A stretch of 64,000 nucleotides of DNA from JAVJRN01 sp040218415 (GTDB lineage: Bacteria > Bacteroidota > Bacteroidia > Cytophagales > Cyclobacteriaceae), in NCBI GenBank assembly GCA_040218415.1, contig JAVJRN010000067.1, positions 62,001 to 126,000 of the forward strand, given 5' to 3'. How positions within the stretch are numbered: the stretch's first letter is position 1; every line of letters begins with the position of its first letter. Position numbers and translations under genes: made by a program. Below are positions 18,678 to 27,040 of the stretch, in pieces. The notes below the pieces were generated by a model. The model was not told the origin of the DNA. It ran no database searches and was given only the letters and a program-made list of their open reading frames with translations.

Positions 18678-18753
18678 CCTTTCTGGCATTTCTCCTTATA
18701 GAGTTCTTTTTAGTCTATATGGAGATTTGAAAAAAGAAAGAAAATCAAAAATC

Positions 18754-20064
18754 ATGAATAGAAAAAAGTCACTCATCTTTTTAGCAATAATTGTTGTGCT
18801 AGTCGCCATATTTTTCTTAATGAAAGGTTCACGGAATGCGGGAGGTAACAATATCATTGTTGAAGTTCAAAAAGGGGAGTTCGTCATCGATGTGAATACC
18901 ACTGGTGAACTAGAAGCGAAAAATTCTACTGAAATAATGGGACCGCCAACTTTGCGTAACTATCGTATTTGGAATGTTAATATTCAAAAAATCATTCCAG
19001 AAGGCAGTTACGTAAAGAAAGGCCAATTTGTAGCGTCACTCGACCCTTCGGAACTCACCAATAGAATGAAGGATATGCAAATTGAACTAGAGGAAAAGGA
19101 ATCAAAGTTTATTCAGACGAAGCTCGATACCACCTTGCAAATGCGCGAGTCGCGTGATGAACTCATCAACTTGACATATGGCGTTCAAGAAAAAGAATTG
19201 ATACTGGAACAGTCTCAATTTGAGCCTCCTGCTACTATAAAGCAGGCGGAAATAGATTTAGAAAAAGCCAAGCGGGCGCTACAGCAGGCCAAAGAGAATT
19301 ATCTAATAAAGGAGAGACAAAATGTGGCGATAATGCAAGAAGTATCGGCAAAAAGAAGAAAATCGAAAAATGAGCTTGATGGCATGTTAGATCTTCAAAA
19401 AGCTTTCAGAATAATGGCTCCTGAGGATGGTATGTTGATTTACCGAAAGGGCTATGATGGGAAAGCCATTAAAGAAGGAAGCCAAATCAGTGCTTGGGAT
19501 CCAGTAGTGGCTACTTTGCCCGATCTATCTTCCATGAACTCGAACACTTATGTCAATGAAGTGGACATCAGAAGAATTGCTACGGGTCAGAAGGTAGAAA
19601 TTGGCCTTGACGCTTTTCCTGATAAAAATCTCACTGGTAAAGTAACCAAGGTGGCCAATGTGGGAGAACAACGGCCAAACTCTGATTCCAAAGTTTTTCA
19701 AGTGACGGTAGAAATTGATGCAATTGATGGGACTCTAAGACCAGGAATGACCACAAGTAATAAGATTATTACAACAGTCTTTCAGGATGCGACTTTTATT
19801 CCTTTAGAAGCGCTCCACATTTTTCAAGACAGTATTACTTATGTTTTCCTAAAAGAGGGTTTGAGCTATCAAAAACAGGAGGTTCTTGTAGGTGAGACCA
19901 ATGCTAATCATGCGCAAATCGAAATGGGTCTTAAAGAAGGACAAAGCGTCTACTTATCAATACCAGAAAGTTCTCTTGATGAAGATATTGTACTATTGAC
20001 TGAACTCAATGGGAAGAGAAATGAGGAAGAATCTTCTATCAAGTTGTCAAAACCCACCAGTTAA
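18754..20064 (+). CDS. Periplasmic adaptor subunit of a MacA/HlyD-type efflux system
   Basis: 436 residues. One N-terminal membrane anchor (SLIFLAIIVVLVAIFFLM) is followed by a barrel-sandwich and lipoyl-like half, a long coiled-coil hairpin (about 90-210, ELEEKESKFIQTK and EIDLEKAKRALQQAKENY), the second lipoyl half (RIMAPEDGMLIYRKG), and beta-barrel and membrane-proximal domains. The ATG at 18754 directly precedes the anchor; the frame is open back to 18667 but a promoter-like element lies there. It bridges the permease and the outer-membrane channel encoded next. The stop and the permease ATG overlap (TAATG). Confidence 0.85.
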   Translation: MNRKKSLIFLAIIVVLVAIFFLMKGSRNAGGNNIIVEVQKGEFVIDVNTTGELEAKNSTEIMGPPTLRNYRIWNVNIQKIIPEGSYVKKGQFVASLDPSELTNRMKDMQIELEEKESKFIQTKLDTTLQMRESRDELINLTYGVQEKELILEQSQFEPPATIKQAEIDLEKAKRALQQAKENYLIKERQNVAIMQEVSAKRRKSKNELDGMLDLQKAFRIMAPEDGMLIYRKGYDGKAIKEGSQISAWDPVVATLPDLSSMNSNTYVNEVDIRRIATGQKVEIGLDAFPDKNLTGKVTKVANVGEQRPNSDSKVFQVTVEIDAIDGTLRPGMTTSNKIITTVFQDATFIPLEALHIFQDSITYVFLKEGLSYQKQEVLVGETNANHAQIEMGLKEGQSVYLSIPESSLDEDIVLLTELNGKRNEEESSIKLSKPTS

Positions 20065-21413
20065 TGTTACAAAAAATCCTAATGAATTTGGGTATTGCAG
20101 TGGAAGCTGTGCTGGCCAATCGAATGAGATCCGTACTTACTGCCTTGGGCATAATTTTCGGGGTTGCGGCTGTTATTGCAATGTTGGCGATAGGCAATGG
20201 GGCACAGCAAGAAATCATTGAGCAAATAAAGTTGGTTGGTGTCAATAATATTGTCATAAGGCCCGTAGTGAAGCAATCGGAGGAAAACCTTGCTCAAGAT
20301 GATGGAACCACAGAAAAAAAGAAGTTTAGCACAGGATTAACAAACAGTGATGTTGCAGCAATAGTCGAAGTAGTTCCTGGGATTACGAGTATAAGTCCTG
20401 AAATAATTTTAGATACTTACTTAATCAATAATGGTATTCGAAGATCGGCCAAGCTCGTAGGAGTGGAGCCCTCTTATTTTGATATTTTCAATTTTGATCT
20501 GGAGTCGGGTGATATGTTTTCTCCACAGCATCTAGAATATGGTGAGGCTGTTTGCATTATCGGAAAGTCAATTAAGGCGAAATTCTTTCCTACAGAAAAT
20601 CCTATTGGCAAATACATTAAATGTGGTAATAATTGGCTCAGAGTTATTGGAATGCTTAACGAACGTATCATAAGCACTTCAAGCATGAGTAATTTGGGTA
20701 TTCGAGATTATAATATGGACGTATATGTTCCCATAAAAACCATGCTGGTCAGGTATGAAAATCGGGCGAGAATTACCGAAGAAATGCTCAGAAAGCAAAA
20801 TATGGGTAGTAGAGGTCGTTTTGGAGAAGAAGCGGAATCTACACAACAAGCTTCTACCAATTACCATCAACTTGATAGGCTAGTGGTGCAAGTGGGCGAA
20901 ACCCCATTGATGAATACTACTGCTGATATTATTAATCGACTCTTACAGAGAAGACACTATGGCGTTATCGACTATGAAATAGAAATTCCAGAGCTTTTGC
21001 TTAAACAGCAACAGCGCACCAATGATATTTTTAATTATGTTCTTGGCGCTATTGCCGGAATATCACTGCTTGTTGGTGGTATTGGCATCATGAATATCAT
21101 GCTTGCCTCTGTACTTGAGAGAATCAAAGAGATAGGTTTACGCTTATCTCTAGGTGCAAAAAAGTTCGATATTATCAATCAATTTTTGTTTGAAGCCATG
21201 ATGATCAGCGTGTCTGGTGGTCTCATTGGCGTTATTTTAGGTGTCAGTATCGCTTTATTAGTAAGTAAAATCGCAGATATTCCAACAGTAATTACCGCAT
21301 CATCTATTCTGCTTTCGTTCGGTGTTGCCGCCGCAGTAGGTTTAATATTTGGTATCGCACCAGCTCGAAGAGCCGCACTTCAAGACCCAATCCAAAGTTT
21401 AAGATATGAATAA
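20064..21413 (+). CDS. MacB-like ABC transporter permease (FtsX fold), no ATPase domain
   Basis: 449 residues. A first membrane helix (about 17-40, MRSVLTALGIIFGVAAVIAM) is followed by a large periplasmic MacB core domain (about 45-300) and the C-terminal FtsX block of three helices, with the conserved GGIGIMNIMLASVLERIKEIGLR. True MacB carries its ATPase at the N terminus; here the protein begins directly with the membrane part, and no ABC ATPase gene is beside it, so the ATPase must be supplied elsewhere. Overlaps both neighbours in the operon. Confidence 0.85.
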   Translation: MLQKILMNLGIAVEAVLANRMRSVLTALGIIFGVAAVIAMLAIGNGAQQEIIEQIKLVGVNNIVIRPVVKQSEENLAQDDGTTEKKKFSTGLTNSDVAAIVEVVPGITSISPEIILDTYLINNGIRRSAKLVGVEPSYFDIFNFDLESGDMFSPQHLEYGEAVCIIGKSIKAKFFPTENPIGKYIKCGNNWLRVIGMLNERIISTSSMSNLGIRDYNMDVYVPIKTMLVRYENRARITEEMLRKQNMGSRGRFGEEAESTQQASTNYHQLDRLVVQVGETPLMNTTADIINRLLQRRHYGVIDYEIEIPELLLKQQQRTNDIFNYVLGAIAGISLLVGGIGIMNIMLASVLERIKEIGLRLSLGAKKFDIINQFLFEAMMISVSGGLIGVILGVSIALLVSKIADIPTVITASSILLSFGVAAAVGLIFGIAPARRAALQDPIQSLRYE

Positions 21414-22857
21414 ATTTTTTCTAGGTTTAGCTTTCATTTTTGCAACAAGTTCAACCTTATTTTCTCAAACTACTTATTCACTTTTCAAGGTTATTGAGCA
21501 GGCCAAAAACCAATCAATCTCCTCAAAGGCCGCAGAAACCCGTAAGGAGAATTTTTATTGGCAATACAGAAGTTATAAAGCCAACTACAACCCTTCTTTG
21601 AATCTTATCGGAAGTTTGCCTGAATATAACAGAGACTTTTTCGATGTACGGCAAGAAAATGGAGAGGTTTTATTTCTCAGCCGAGAACAAATTAATCCAA
21701 ACCTACGATTAGCCTTAGAGCAACCACTTTGGTTTTCAGGTGGCCAAATAAGTGTGAATAGTCGATTGAGTCAATTCAATGATTTGGAAAGAGAAGTTAC
21801 CCAATGGAACAATACATTGGTAAACGTTCAACTCGTTCAGCCGATTTTTGGATTTAATCAGCTAGCATGGGACAAAAAAACCGAACCATTGCGCTATGAG
21901 GAGTCCAAAAGATCATATGTAGAGGAGATGGAGTTCATTTCAAGGCGATCGACAGAGCTGTTTTTTACTTATTTGGACGCGCAAATCAATCTTCAAATAG
22001 CCAAATTTAACTTAGCGAATAACGATACTATTTACAATATTGAAAAAGGTAGATACAATATAGGAACCACATCAAAAGATAAACTCTTGCAGGTTGAGTT
22101 ACAGTTGTTGAGGTCACAACAAGACGTAGCGCAAGCGCAATTGGATCTACAAACATCTAATTTGTCGATGAGGAGCTATATTGGATTGAGAGAAGCAATA
22201 GATATTTCCCTTTTGCTCCCGGAGAAATTACCAGATTTTGATATTGAATTGGACAAAGCGATCGGGCTGGCAGAACAAAACAGGGCCGACTTCATTGAAT
22301 ATGAAAGGCTCAGAATAGAGGCGGATCGTAATCTGGCCCAAGCCAAAGCGCAAAGGTTTCAAACCAATCTTGTGGCTTCATTTGGATATAACAATGCTGG
22401 TACATCACTGGATGAGACTTATAACAGGCCAAACAGCCAACAACGTATCAATGTCACTTTAAATGTGCCAATTATAGACTGGGGAAGGTCAAAATCAAGA
22501 GTACAAACTGCCATTGCGAACCAGCAATTGACACAATATACCATAGATCAGCAGCGGCAAAATTTCGAACAAGAAATCATTACTCAGGTTAGCCAATTTG
22601 ACGTATTGCGGTTACAGGTAGAGATAACCAAAAAATCTGATGAAGTAGCTCAAGAAAGATATCAAGTAGCTCAAAATAGATATTTGATTGGAAAGATAGA
22701 TATCACCAATTTGAATATAGCCTTGACTGAAAAAGACAATGCCCGAAGGAGTTATATCAATGCCTTACGAACTTTTTGGATTGCTTATTTCGACCTAAGA
22801 AGGCTTACACTTTATGATTTCAGCAATAATGAATTGCTTTATCAACAAAAGGATTAA
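21406..22857 (+). CDS. TolC-family outer-membrane efflux protein
   Basis: 483 residues. A signal peptide (FFLGLAFIFATSSTLFSQ) is followed by two OEP repeats of coiled-coil and beta-strand type; RYNIGTTSKDKLLQVELQLL and RYLIGKIDITNLNIALTEKD are the matching repeat segments, and TLNVPIIDWGRSKSRVQTA is the second-repeat strand. It forms the trimeric exit duct for the adaptor and permease encoded just upstream; its start overlaps the permease end by 8 bases. Substrate unknown. Confidence 0.9.
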   Translation: MNKFFLGLAFIFATSSTLFSQTTYSLFKVIEQAKNQSISSKAAETRKENFYWQYRSYKANYNPSLNLIGSLPEYNRDFFDVRQENGEVLFLSREQINPNLRLALEQPLWFSGGQISVNSRLSQFNDLEREVTQWNNTLVNVQLVQPIFGFNQLAWDKKTEPLRYEESKRSYVEEMEFISRRSTELFFTYLDAQINLQIAKFNLANNDTIYNIEKGRYNIGTTSKDKLLQVELQLLRSQQDVAQAQLDLQTSNLSMRSYIGLREAIDISLLLPEKLPDFDIELDKAIGLAEQNRADFIEYERLRIEADRNLAQAKAQRFQTNLVASFGYNNAGTSLDETYNRPNSQQRINVTLNVPIIDWGRSKSRVQTAIANQQLTQYTIDQQRQNFEQEIITQVSQFDVLRLQVEITKKSDEVAQERYQVAQNRYLIGKIDITNLNIALTEKDNARRSYINALRTFWIAYFDLRRLTLYDFSNNELLYQQKD

Positions 22858-22889
22858 TAGTTTTTAAAAGAACAGAATAGTACCATCTT

Positions 22890-23306
22890 ATGAGTTTACG
22901 ACCTTTCCATTTAGCTATACCAGTAACAGATATTACTAAGAATCGAGCGTTCTACGGTACTACCCTTGGCTTTGAAGAGGGCAGATCTTCTGACAAATGG
23001 GTAGATTTTAATTTCTATGGACATCAATTGGTTATCCATGTTTCTGAAAATACAAAAAAGTCAACATTTAATCCTGTGGATGGACAACAGGTCCCCGTTC
23101 CACACTTTGGCGTAGTGCTTGAAATGGAAGACTGGAAAGCACTGGCCAATCGCATCAAGGAAAGTGATATTCAATTCATTATTGAGCCGTATATAAGATT
23201 TGAAGGTGAGCCTGGCGAGCAGGCGACCATGTTTTTTCTTGATCCAAGTGGTAATGCGCTGGAGTTCAAAGCTTTTGAAAATTTGGATAGTCTGTTTGCT
23301 AAGTGA
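22890..23306 (+). CDS. VOC family protein (glyoxalase/dioxygenase superfamily)
   Basis: 138 residues with the two beta-alpha-beta-beta-beta modules of the VOC fold: FHLAIPVTDITKNRAFYGTT at the N terminus with a metal-ligand-type His, HQLVIHVSE, PHFGVVLEMEDW as the second module, and TMFFLDPSGNALEFKAF with a C-terminal Glu ligand. The substrate is unknown. Its stop TGA overlaps the GTG start of the next gene. Confidence 0.85.
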   Translation: MSLRPFHLAIPVTDITKNRAFYGTTLGFEEGRSSDKWVDFNFYGHQLVIHVSENTKKSTFNPVDGQQVPVPHFGVVLEMEDWKALANRIKESDIQFIIEPYIRFEGEPGEQATMFFLDPSGNALEFKAFENLDSLFAK

Positions 23307-23779
23307 GTATTCAACCAAAATACCGAGTGCTAACAATGGAGGAATTGCATTCTCTTGAAAAGGAATTTGTTGATTTCTTAGTTGTCAATGGGATCATGGC
23401 CGACGATTGGGAGAAGATGAAATTGAATGAAACCTCCAAATCAAGCGAGATTATTACCCTCTTTTCAGACGTAATTTTGGAAGGGATACTTAGGAAGACT
23501 GTATTTCTTGAGTTTAGAGATGCTTTTACGGTGAAAGCATTTCATTGTTTGACCGATAAAATCATTTTGGTAGGTATAGATGGCACTGAAGATTTTGACT
23601 TCACAAAACCTGAAAATATGGAACGAGCTATAGCCAATCCTCCAAAAGGAATGAAGGTCTATACTTCTGAAAAGTCATATAATAAGTCCCGTGAAAAAGA
23701 GTTGTTCGACATGATTCAGTCTGGTTGTCATATATCTGACGGGCAAACATATAAAGCACTTTGTTTGGCTTTGGTATAA
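23303..23779 (+). CDS. Conserved hypothetical protein, probably DUF6495
   Basis: 158 residues, soluble. The opening YRVLTMEELHSLEKEFVDFLVVNGI followed by ADDWEKMK resembles a family common in Bacteroidota (I believe DUF6495) of unknown function. The start is the GTG at 23303 because the conserved YRxLT block precedes the first internal ATG. GTGA overlap with the VOC gene indicates coupled translation. The C-terminal half contains EKELFDMIQSGCHISDG with a Cys-His pair of unknown use. Confidence 0.7.
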   Translation: MSIQPKYRVLTMEELHSLEKEFVDFLVVNGIMADDWEKMKLNETSKSSEIITLFSDVILEGILRKTVFLEFRDAFTVKAFHCLTDKIILVGIDGTEDFDFTKPENMERAIANPPKGMKVYTSEKSYNKSREKELFDMIQSGCHISDGQTYKALCLALV

Positions 23780-23810
23780 TACAACTGATTATTATCAAAA
23801 AGGATTAATA

Positions 23811-24755
23811 TTAGCCTTGAGAATTCAGGTAATCTTTGATGTTTTTTGCTGTTATTTCAATGAGGCGTTTTCGTGTTTCAATGGGCGTCCAGGCTATGTG
23901 GGGCGTTATTATACAATTTGGGATCCCCAACAAAGGGTGATTTTTTTCTGGAGGCTCTTGACTCAAAACATCCAGTGCTGCACCAGCAATTTTATTGTTA
24001 AGTAGATTTTCTCTTAGATCCGTCTCGTTAACAAGTCCGCCTCGTGCGGTATTGATCAGATATGCGGAAGGCTTCATCAAATCAATCAATCGAGAATCGA
24101 TGATTTCCTTGTTTTTATCACTTAATGGTTTGTGAAGCGTGACAATATCGCTTTCGGAAAACAACTCTTCCAACTCAACAAATTTGGAGTTTGGATATAG
24201 AGAAGGATCTCCATGTTCGCTACAAATAAGCGTTTTCATTCCGAAGCACTCAGCTATCTCATTTACTTTCTTGCCGATTTGTCCAAAACCATAAATTCCT
24301 AAGGTCTTACCTTCAAGTTCAAAAGACGGTTTTAACCAATAACTCCAATGTCCATTCTTCGACCAACCATGGTTCGCTACATCTGTATTATGTATGCATA
24401 TGTGGTTGACCAATTCCAAAATCAAACTAAAGGTATGCTGAGCTACCGCGGAAGTGCTGTAGTTAGGTGCGTTTTTGACAATAACGCCATGATTTTTAGC
24501 CGCACTTGAGTCAATATTATCAGTACCTGTAGCGAGTTGACAAATTAATTTCAGATTAGGAACACTTTCAAGTACGGATTCATCGATTTTGAGCTTGTTG
24601 GTGATAATAATATTGGCTTGGGTTATTCTTTCCGTTAGTTGGTCTTGGCTCGTTTGATCGTATAGCTGAAAGTTTCCTAAATCAGCGATTGGTGACCAAC
24701 TCAAATCTCCAGGATTAGTCTCAAAGCCTTCAAGTACCACAATATTGGTGTCCAT
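23811..24755 (-). CDS. D-2-hydroxyacid dehydrogenase (glycerate dehydrogenase-like)
   Basis: 314 residues. The NAD-binding loop is GIYGFGQIGKKVNEIA (about residue 147), the catalytic Arg is in LINTARGGLVNE (about 232), the Glu follows in LSQEPPEKNHPLL and the catalytic His is in CIITPHIAWTPIE (about 283). It reduces a 2-keto acid or oxidises the D-hydroxyacid; hydroxypyruvate/glycerate is the closest guess, but the substrate is not decided by sequence. It is followed upstream on the same strand by the ROK kinase. Confidence 0.85.
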   Translation of the reverse strand: MDTNIVVLEGFETNPGDLSWSPIADLGNFQLYDQTSQDQLTERITQANIIITNKLKIDESVLESVPNLKLICQLATGTDNIDSSAAKNHGVIVKNAPNYSTSAVAQHTFSLILELVNHICIHNTDVANHGWSKNGHWSYWLKPSFELEGKTLGIYGFGQIGKKVNEIAECFGMKTLICSEHGDPSLYPNSKFVELEELFSESDIVTLHKPLSDKNKEIIDSRLIDLMKPSAYLINTARGGLVNETDLRENLLNNKIAGAALDVLSQEPPEKNHPLLGIPNCIITPHIAWTPIETRKRLIEITAKNIKDYLNSQG

Positions 24756-24794
24756 TCGTCTTACTTTTTTTGTATTGAAATTATTTTTCCTGAT

Positions 24795-25544
24795 TTATTC
24801 GTGGAGCGCACCAGATTGTTTGGCGGCTAGAGCTGCGCCGATAATGCCTGCATGATTTTTCGACTGGGCTGGCACAACTTGAGTATCGAGTGTGAAACAT
24901 GCTGAATACTTATCAAAATGCTTACTCACACCACCACCAATAATGAAAAGATCAGGCCAAAAAAGTGATTCAAGTCGTTTCAAATATTCATTAAAACGCA
25001 TTCCCCAAACCGTCCATGATAAGTCTTCTTTTTCTCTCACCGAATTAGCAGCGTAATGTTCTCCAGGCATGTCATTTAACCAGACAAAACCCAGCTCAGT
25101 ATTAGGAACTAGCTGGCTGCCAATAAAAAGGCCAGTACCGATTCCAGTTCCAGCGGCTACCATTAAGGTGACACCTTCAGCACCTTTACCAGCACCAAAT
25201 TTTATTTCTGCAAGACCAGCTGCGTCCACATCATTGACCAAATGAGTATTACAACCGGTAGCTACTTTTATTTTTTCAGCAGCATTTAGACCAATCCATG
25301 ATTTATCTATGTTGGAAGCTGTTTTGATTATTTCACTTCTGACAGCAGCAGGAAAGCCAACTCCAATTTGACCGTGCCATTCAAAATGTTCAATGATCTC
25401 ACATATTGTTTGAATCATCGCCTCAGGGGTGGGTGGCTGAGGAGTAGGAATCCGAAATCGTTCCGTGATCAATTCGCCTATTTCTGTATCTACAATCGCC
25501 CCTTTTATACCAGAGCCGCCTACATCTATTCCTAATATTTTCAT
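24795..25544 (-). CDS. ROK-family sugar kinase, polyphosphate glucokinase-like
   Basis: 249 residues from ATG 25544 (a TTG three codons upstream is less likely). The phosphate-1 loop is GIDVGGSGIKGAIVD, the catalytic base lies in HLVNDVDAAGLAE, and the second phosphate loop is VAAGTGIGTGLFIG. The length and the RFRIPTPQPPTPE strand resemble PpgK-type polyphosphate/ATP glucokinases. With zwf, pgl and gnd in the same window it could feed glucose 6-phosphate to the oxidative pentose phosphate pathway, which is inference. Confidence 0.8.
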   Translation of the reverse strand: MKILGIDVGGSGIKGAIVDTEIGELITERFRIPTPQPPTPEAMIQTICEIIEHFEWHGQIGVGFPAAVRSEIIKTASNIDKSWIGLNAAEKIKVATGCNTHLVNDVDAAGLAEIKFGAGKGAEGVTLMVAAGTGIGTGLFIGSQLVPNTELGFVWLNDMPGEHYAANSVREKEDLSWTVWGMRFNEYLKRLESLFWPDLFIIGGGVSKHFDKYSACFTLDTQVVPAQSKNHAGIIGAALAAKQSGALHE

Positions 25545-25550
25545 AAGAGT

Positions 25551-25558
25551 CAAACTTA
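25551..25558 (-). promoter_or_regulatory. -7 promoter-like element for the ROK kinase gene
   Basis: Minus-strand TAAGTTTG fits TAnnTTTG and ends only 6 bases before the ATG at 25544. If used, the transcript would be nearly leaderless. No clear -33 TTG. Confidence 0.35.
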
Positions 25559-25680
25559 CAGGTAAACCACGAAATATGTAAGAAAAATCATACAGAGATC
25601 AAATTTGAAGTCGCACATTCTATTGATTTGGAGAGATTTGCTACATATGAAATGAATAATTTTACCCAAAATATCAAATT

Positions 25681-26226
25681 ATGAAAAAGCTCTTAATAAT
25701 ATTGGGCGTTGTTATTGTGCTTGTGGTAGCTGCCTTCCTTTACCTGAATAACCGCACTAGAACCTTAAGTCCTTCTGAAAACGTAGAACTAACGAACGGA
25801 AAGCTAGACATAAGCTTATCCTACAGCAGACCTTCCGTTAGAGGAAGAGTGGTTTTTGGACCTGAAGATCAAGACGCATTACAACCTTATGGTAAATATT
25901 GGAGGCTTGGCGCCAATGAATCTACTGAAATCACTTTTGGAACTGATATATTGTTCAACGGAAAGCATGTGAGTCATGGCACATATAGAATGTACGCCAT
26001 TCCTGGTGAATCCACTTTCACAATAGGGCTTAACACCCAGGTAGGCGAATGGGGATATTTTGCACCTGATTACAGTTTGGATGTCGTTACTATTGAAGTA
26101 CCTGTTCTAAACAATGATTTTACAGAACAGCATACGATAAGTTTGAAACCTCAAGGAGAAAATGGAATCGACATAATTGTAGCATTTGAAAAAGTTAAAT
26201 TGGTTATTCCTGTCGTTCCACAATAG
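25681..26226 (+). CDS. DUF2911 domain protein, exported or membrane-anchored
   Basis: 181 residues. An N-terminal hydrophobic helix (LLIILGVVIVLVVAAFLYL) precedes a DUF2911 domain with the hallmark SYSRPSVRGRVVFG, YGKYWRLGANESTEI and the later HGTYRMYAIPGESTF and WGYFAPDYSLDVV. The domain is beta-rich and of unknown function, common in Bacteroidota. It stands alone; a weak hairpin with stem CCGGCG/CGTCGG lies at 26356-26375, about 130 bases after the stop. Confidence 0.85.
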   Translation: MKKLLIILGVVIVLVVAAFLYLNNRTRTLSPSENVELTNGKLDISLSYSRPSVRGRVVFGPEDQDALQPYGKYWRLGANESTEITFGTDILFNGKHVSHGTYRMYAIPGESTFTIGLNTQVGEWGYFAPDYSLDVVTIEVPVLNNDFTEQHTISLKPQGENGIDIIVAFEKVKLVIPVVPQ

Positions 26227-26472
26227 TTATTATCAATTTTTAATCCTTAAAGGATTACTTGTGGCGGAGTAGTGAGTTGATTCTGGATGTCAATCAATTG
26301 ATAAAGACTTTATTCACTGAATGGGACATTCTTACAATCTTAAAGCATTACTTAGCCGGCGTTTTGCAGCGTCGGGTTAATAATAAAGTAGTTATATATA
26401 ATATTTATTAATTCCATAAAAAAACCTCGATGATCGAGGTTAACTTTGAAGCTTATATATACATCCAAAATG
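26227..26472. other. Intergenic: imperfect hairpin and a minus-strand terminator, no gene seen
   Basis: First part of an 814-base stretch between the DUF2911 and CotH genes. It contains an imperfect hairpin at 26356-26375 (one G-U pair, no T run) and the minus-strand terminator at 26419-26442. I see no coding frame of useful length in either direction. Confidence 0.5.
26419..26442 (-). terminator. Intrinsic terminator downstream of a 34-residue membrane ORF
   Basis: The stem AACCTCGA / TCGAGGTT around a 3-base loop is followed on the minus strand by seven T (complement of 26419-26425). It lies about 30 bases downstream of the small minus-strand ORF at 26473-26577 and has no other minus-strand gene to serve. 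Confidence 0.75.
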
Positions 26473-26577
26473 CTATTCGCTCAACCTATTCGAGTGATAA
26501 TATTTCATTATCACTATTAAAAAAAATACCGAGTTAAAGGCAATGAACAATGCGATTCCGAATTTCAGGGCTAGCAT
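26473..26577 (-). CDS. Predicted small single-helix membrane protein (34 residues)
   Basis: ATG at 26577 to TAG at 26473 encodes 34 residues: a short start, one strongly hydrophobic helix (FGIALFIAFNSVFFLIVIM), then a basic and polar tail KYYHSNRLSE. The charge pattern predicts an N-out or N-in single-pass peptide with its basic end in the cytoplasm. An intrinsic terminator about 30 bases downstream supports a real transcript. I do not recognise a family; small subunits of respiratory complexes and regulatory micropeptides are possible classes. It is too short to be called by most pipelines. Confidence 0.5.
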   Translation of the reverse strand: MLALKFGIALFIAFNSVFFLIVIMKYYHSNRLSE

Positions 26578-27040
26578 AATGAATAAAATTTAATTGTTGT
26601 GGTTGGTTAAAATGATATTTTTTTGAACTTATAGTCAATTATACCCAAAAGTGGGTAGATGAACAAACTTTGCAATATCTTAATTCTAGTAACCGTTAGC
26701 AGGCCATATTATAATTTTGTTGAATAAGTGATTGTCAAAATATAAAATTGTTAAAAAAATAACTATCATATTGAAAGTGACTAATTATTACGAAGAATTA
26801 CTTATGGAATTTATAATTCAATTTTTTCTTGATTGGTTGAAAAAAATTATTATATACCTTTTTATTCACGTTAAATATCCTCTTTAATCAAACACAAATT
26901 GGATTATTCATAATTTATGATAAATAGTGGTGTTTTAGAGGGTATTCAATTTTTGAATCATCAACTACACCATTAAGGTTCAAAAGAGTTTTACCTTACA
27001 GTTTAAAGGTACTCCTGCAAATCCTCTAACTTTTCAATTT
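26578..27040. other. AT-rich intergenic region upstream of the CotH gene
   Basis: About 460 bases, very AT-rich, with no open frame that looks coding. A TAATTTTG at 26712-26719 on the plus strand fits the -7 consensus TAnnTTTG but is over 300 bases from the CotH start and has no clear -33 partner. A long leader or a small RNA is possible; I see no recognisable structure. Confidence 0.4.
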
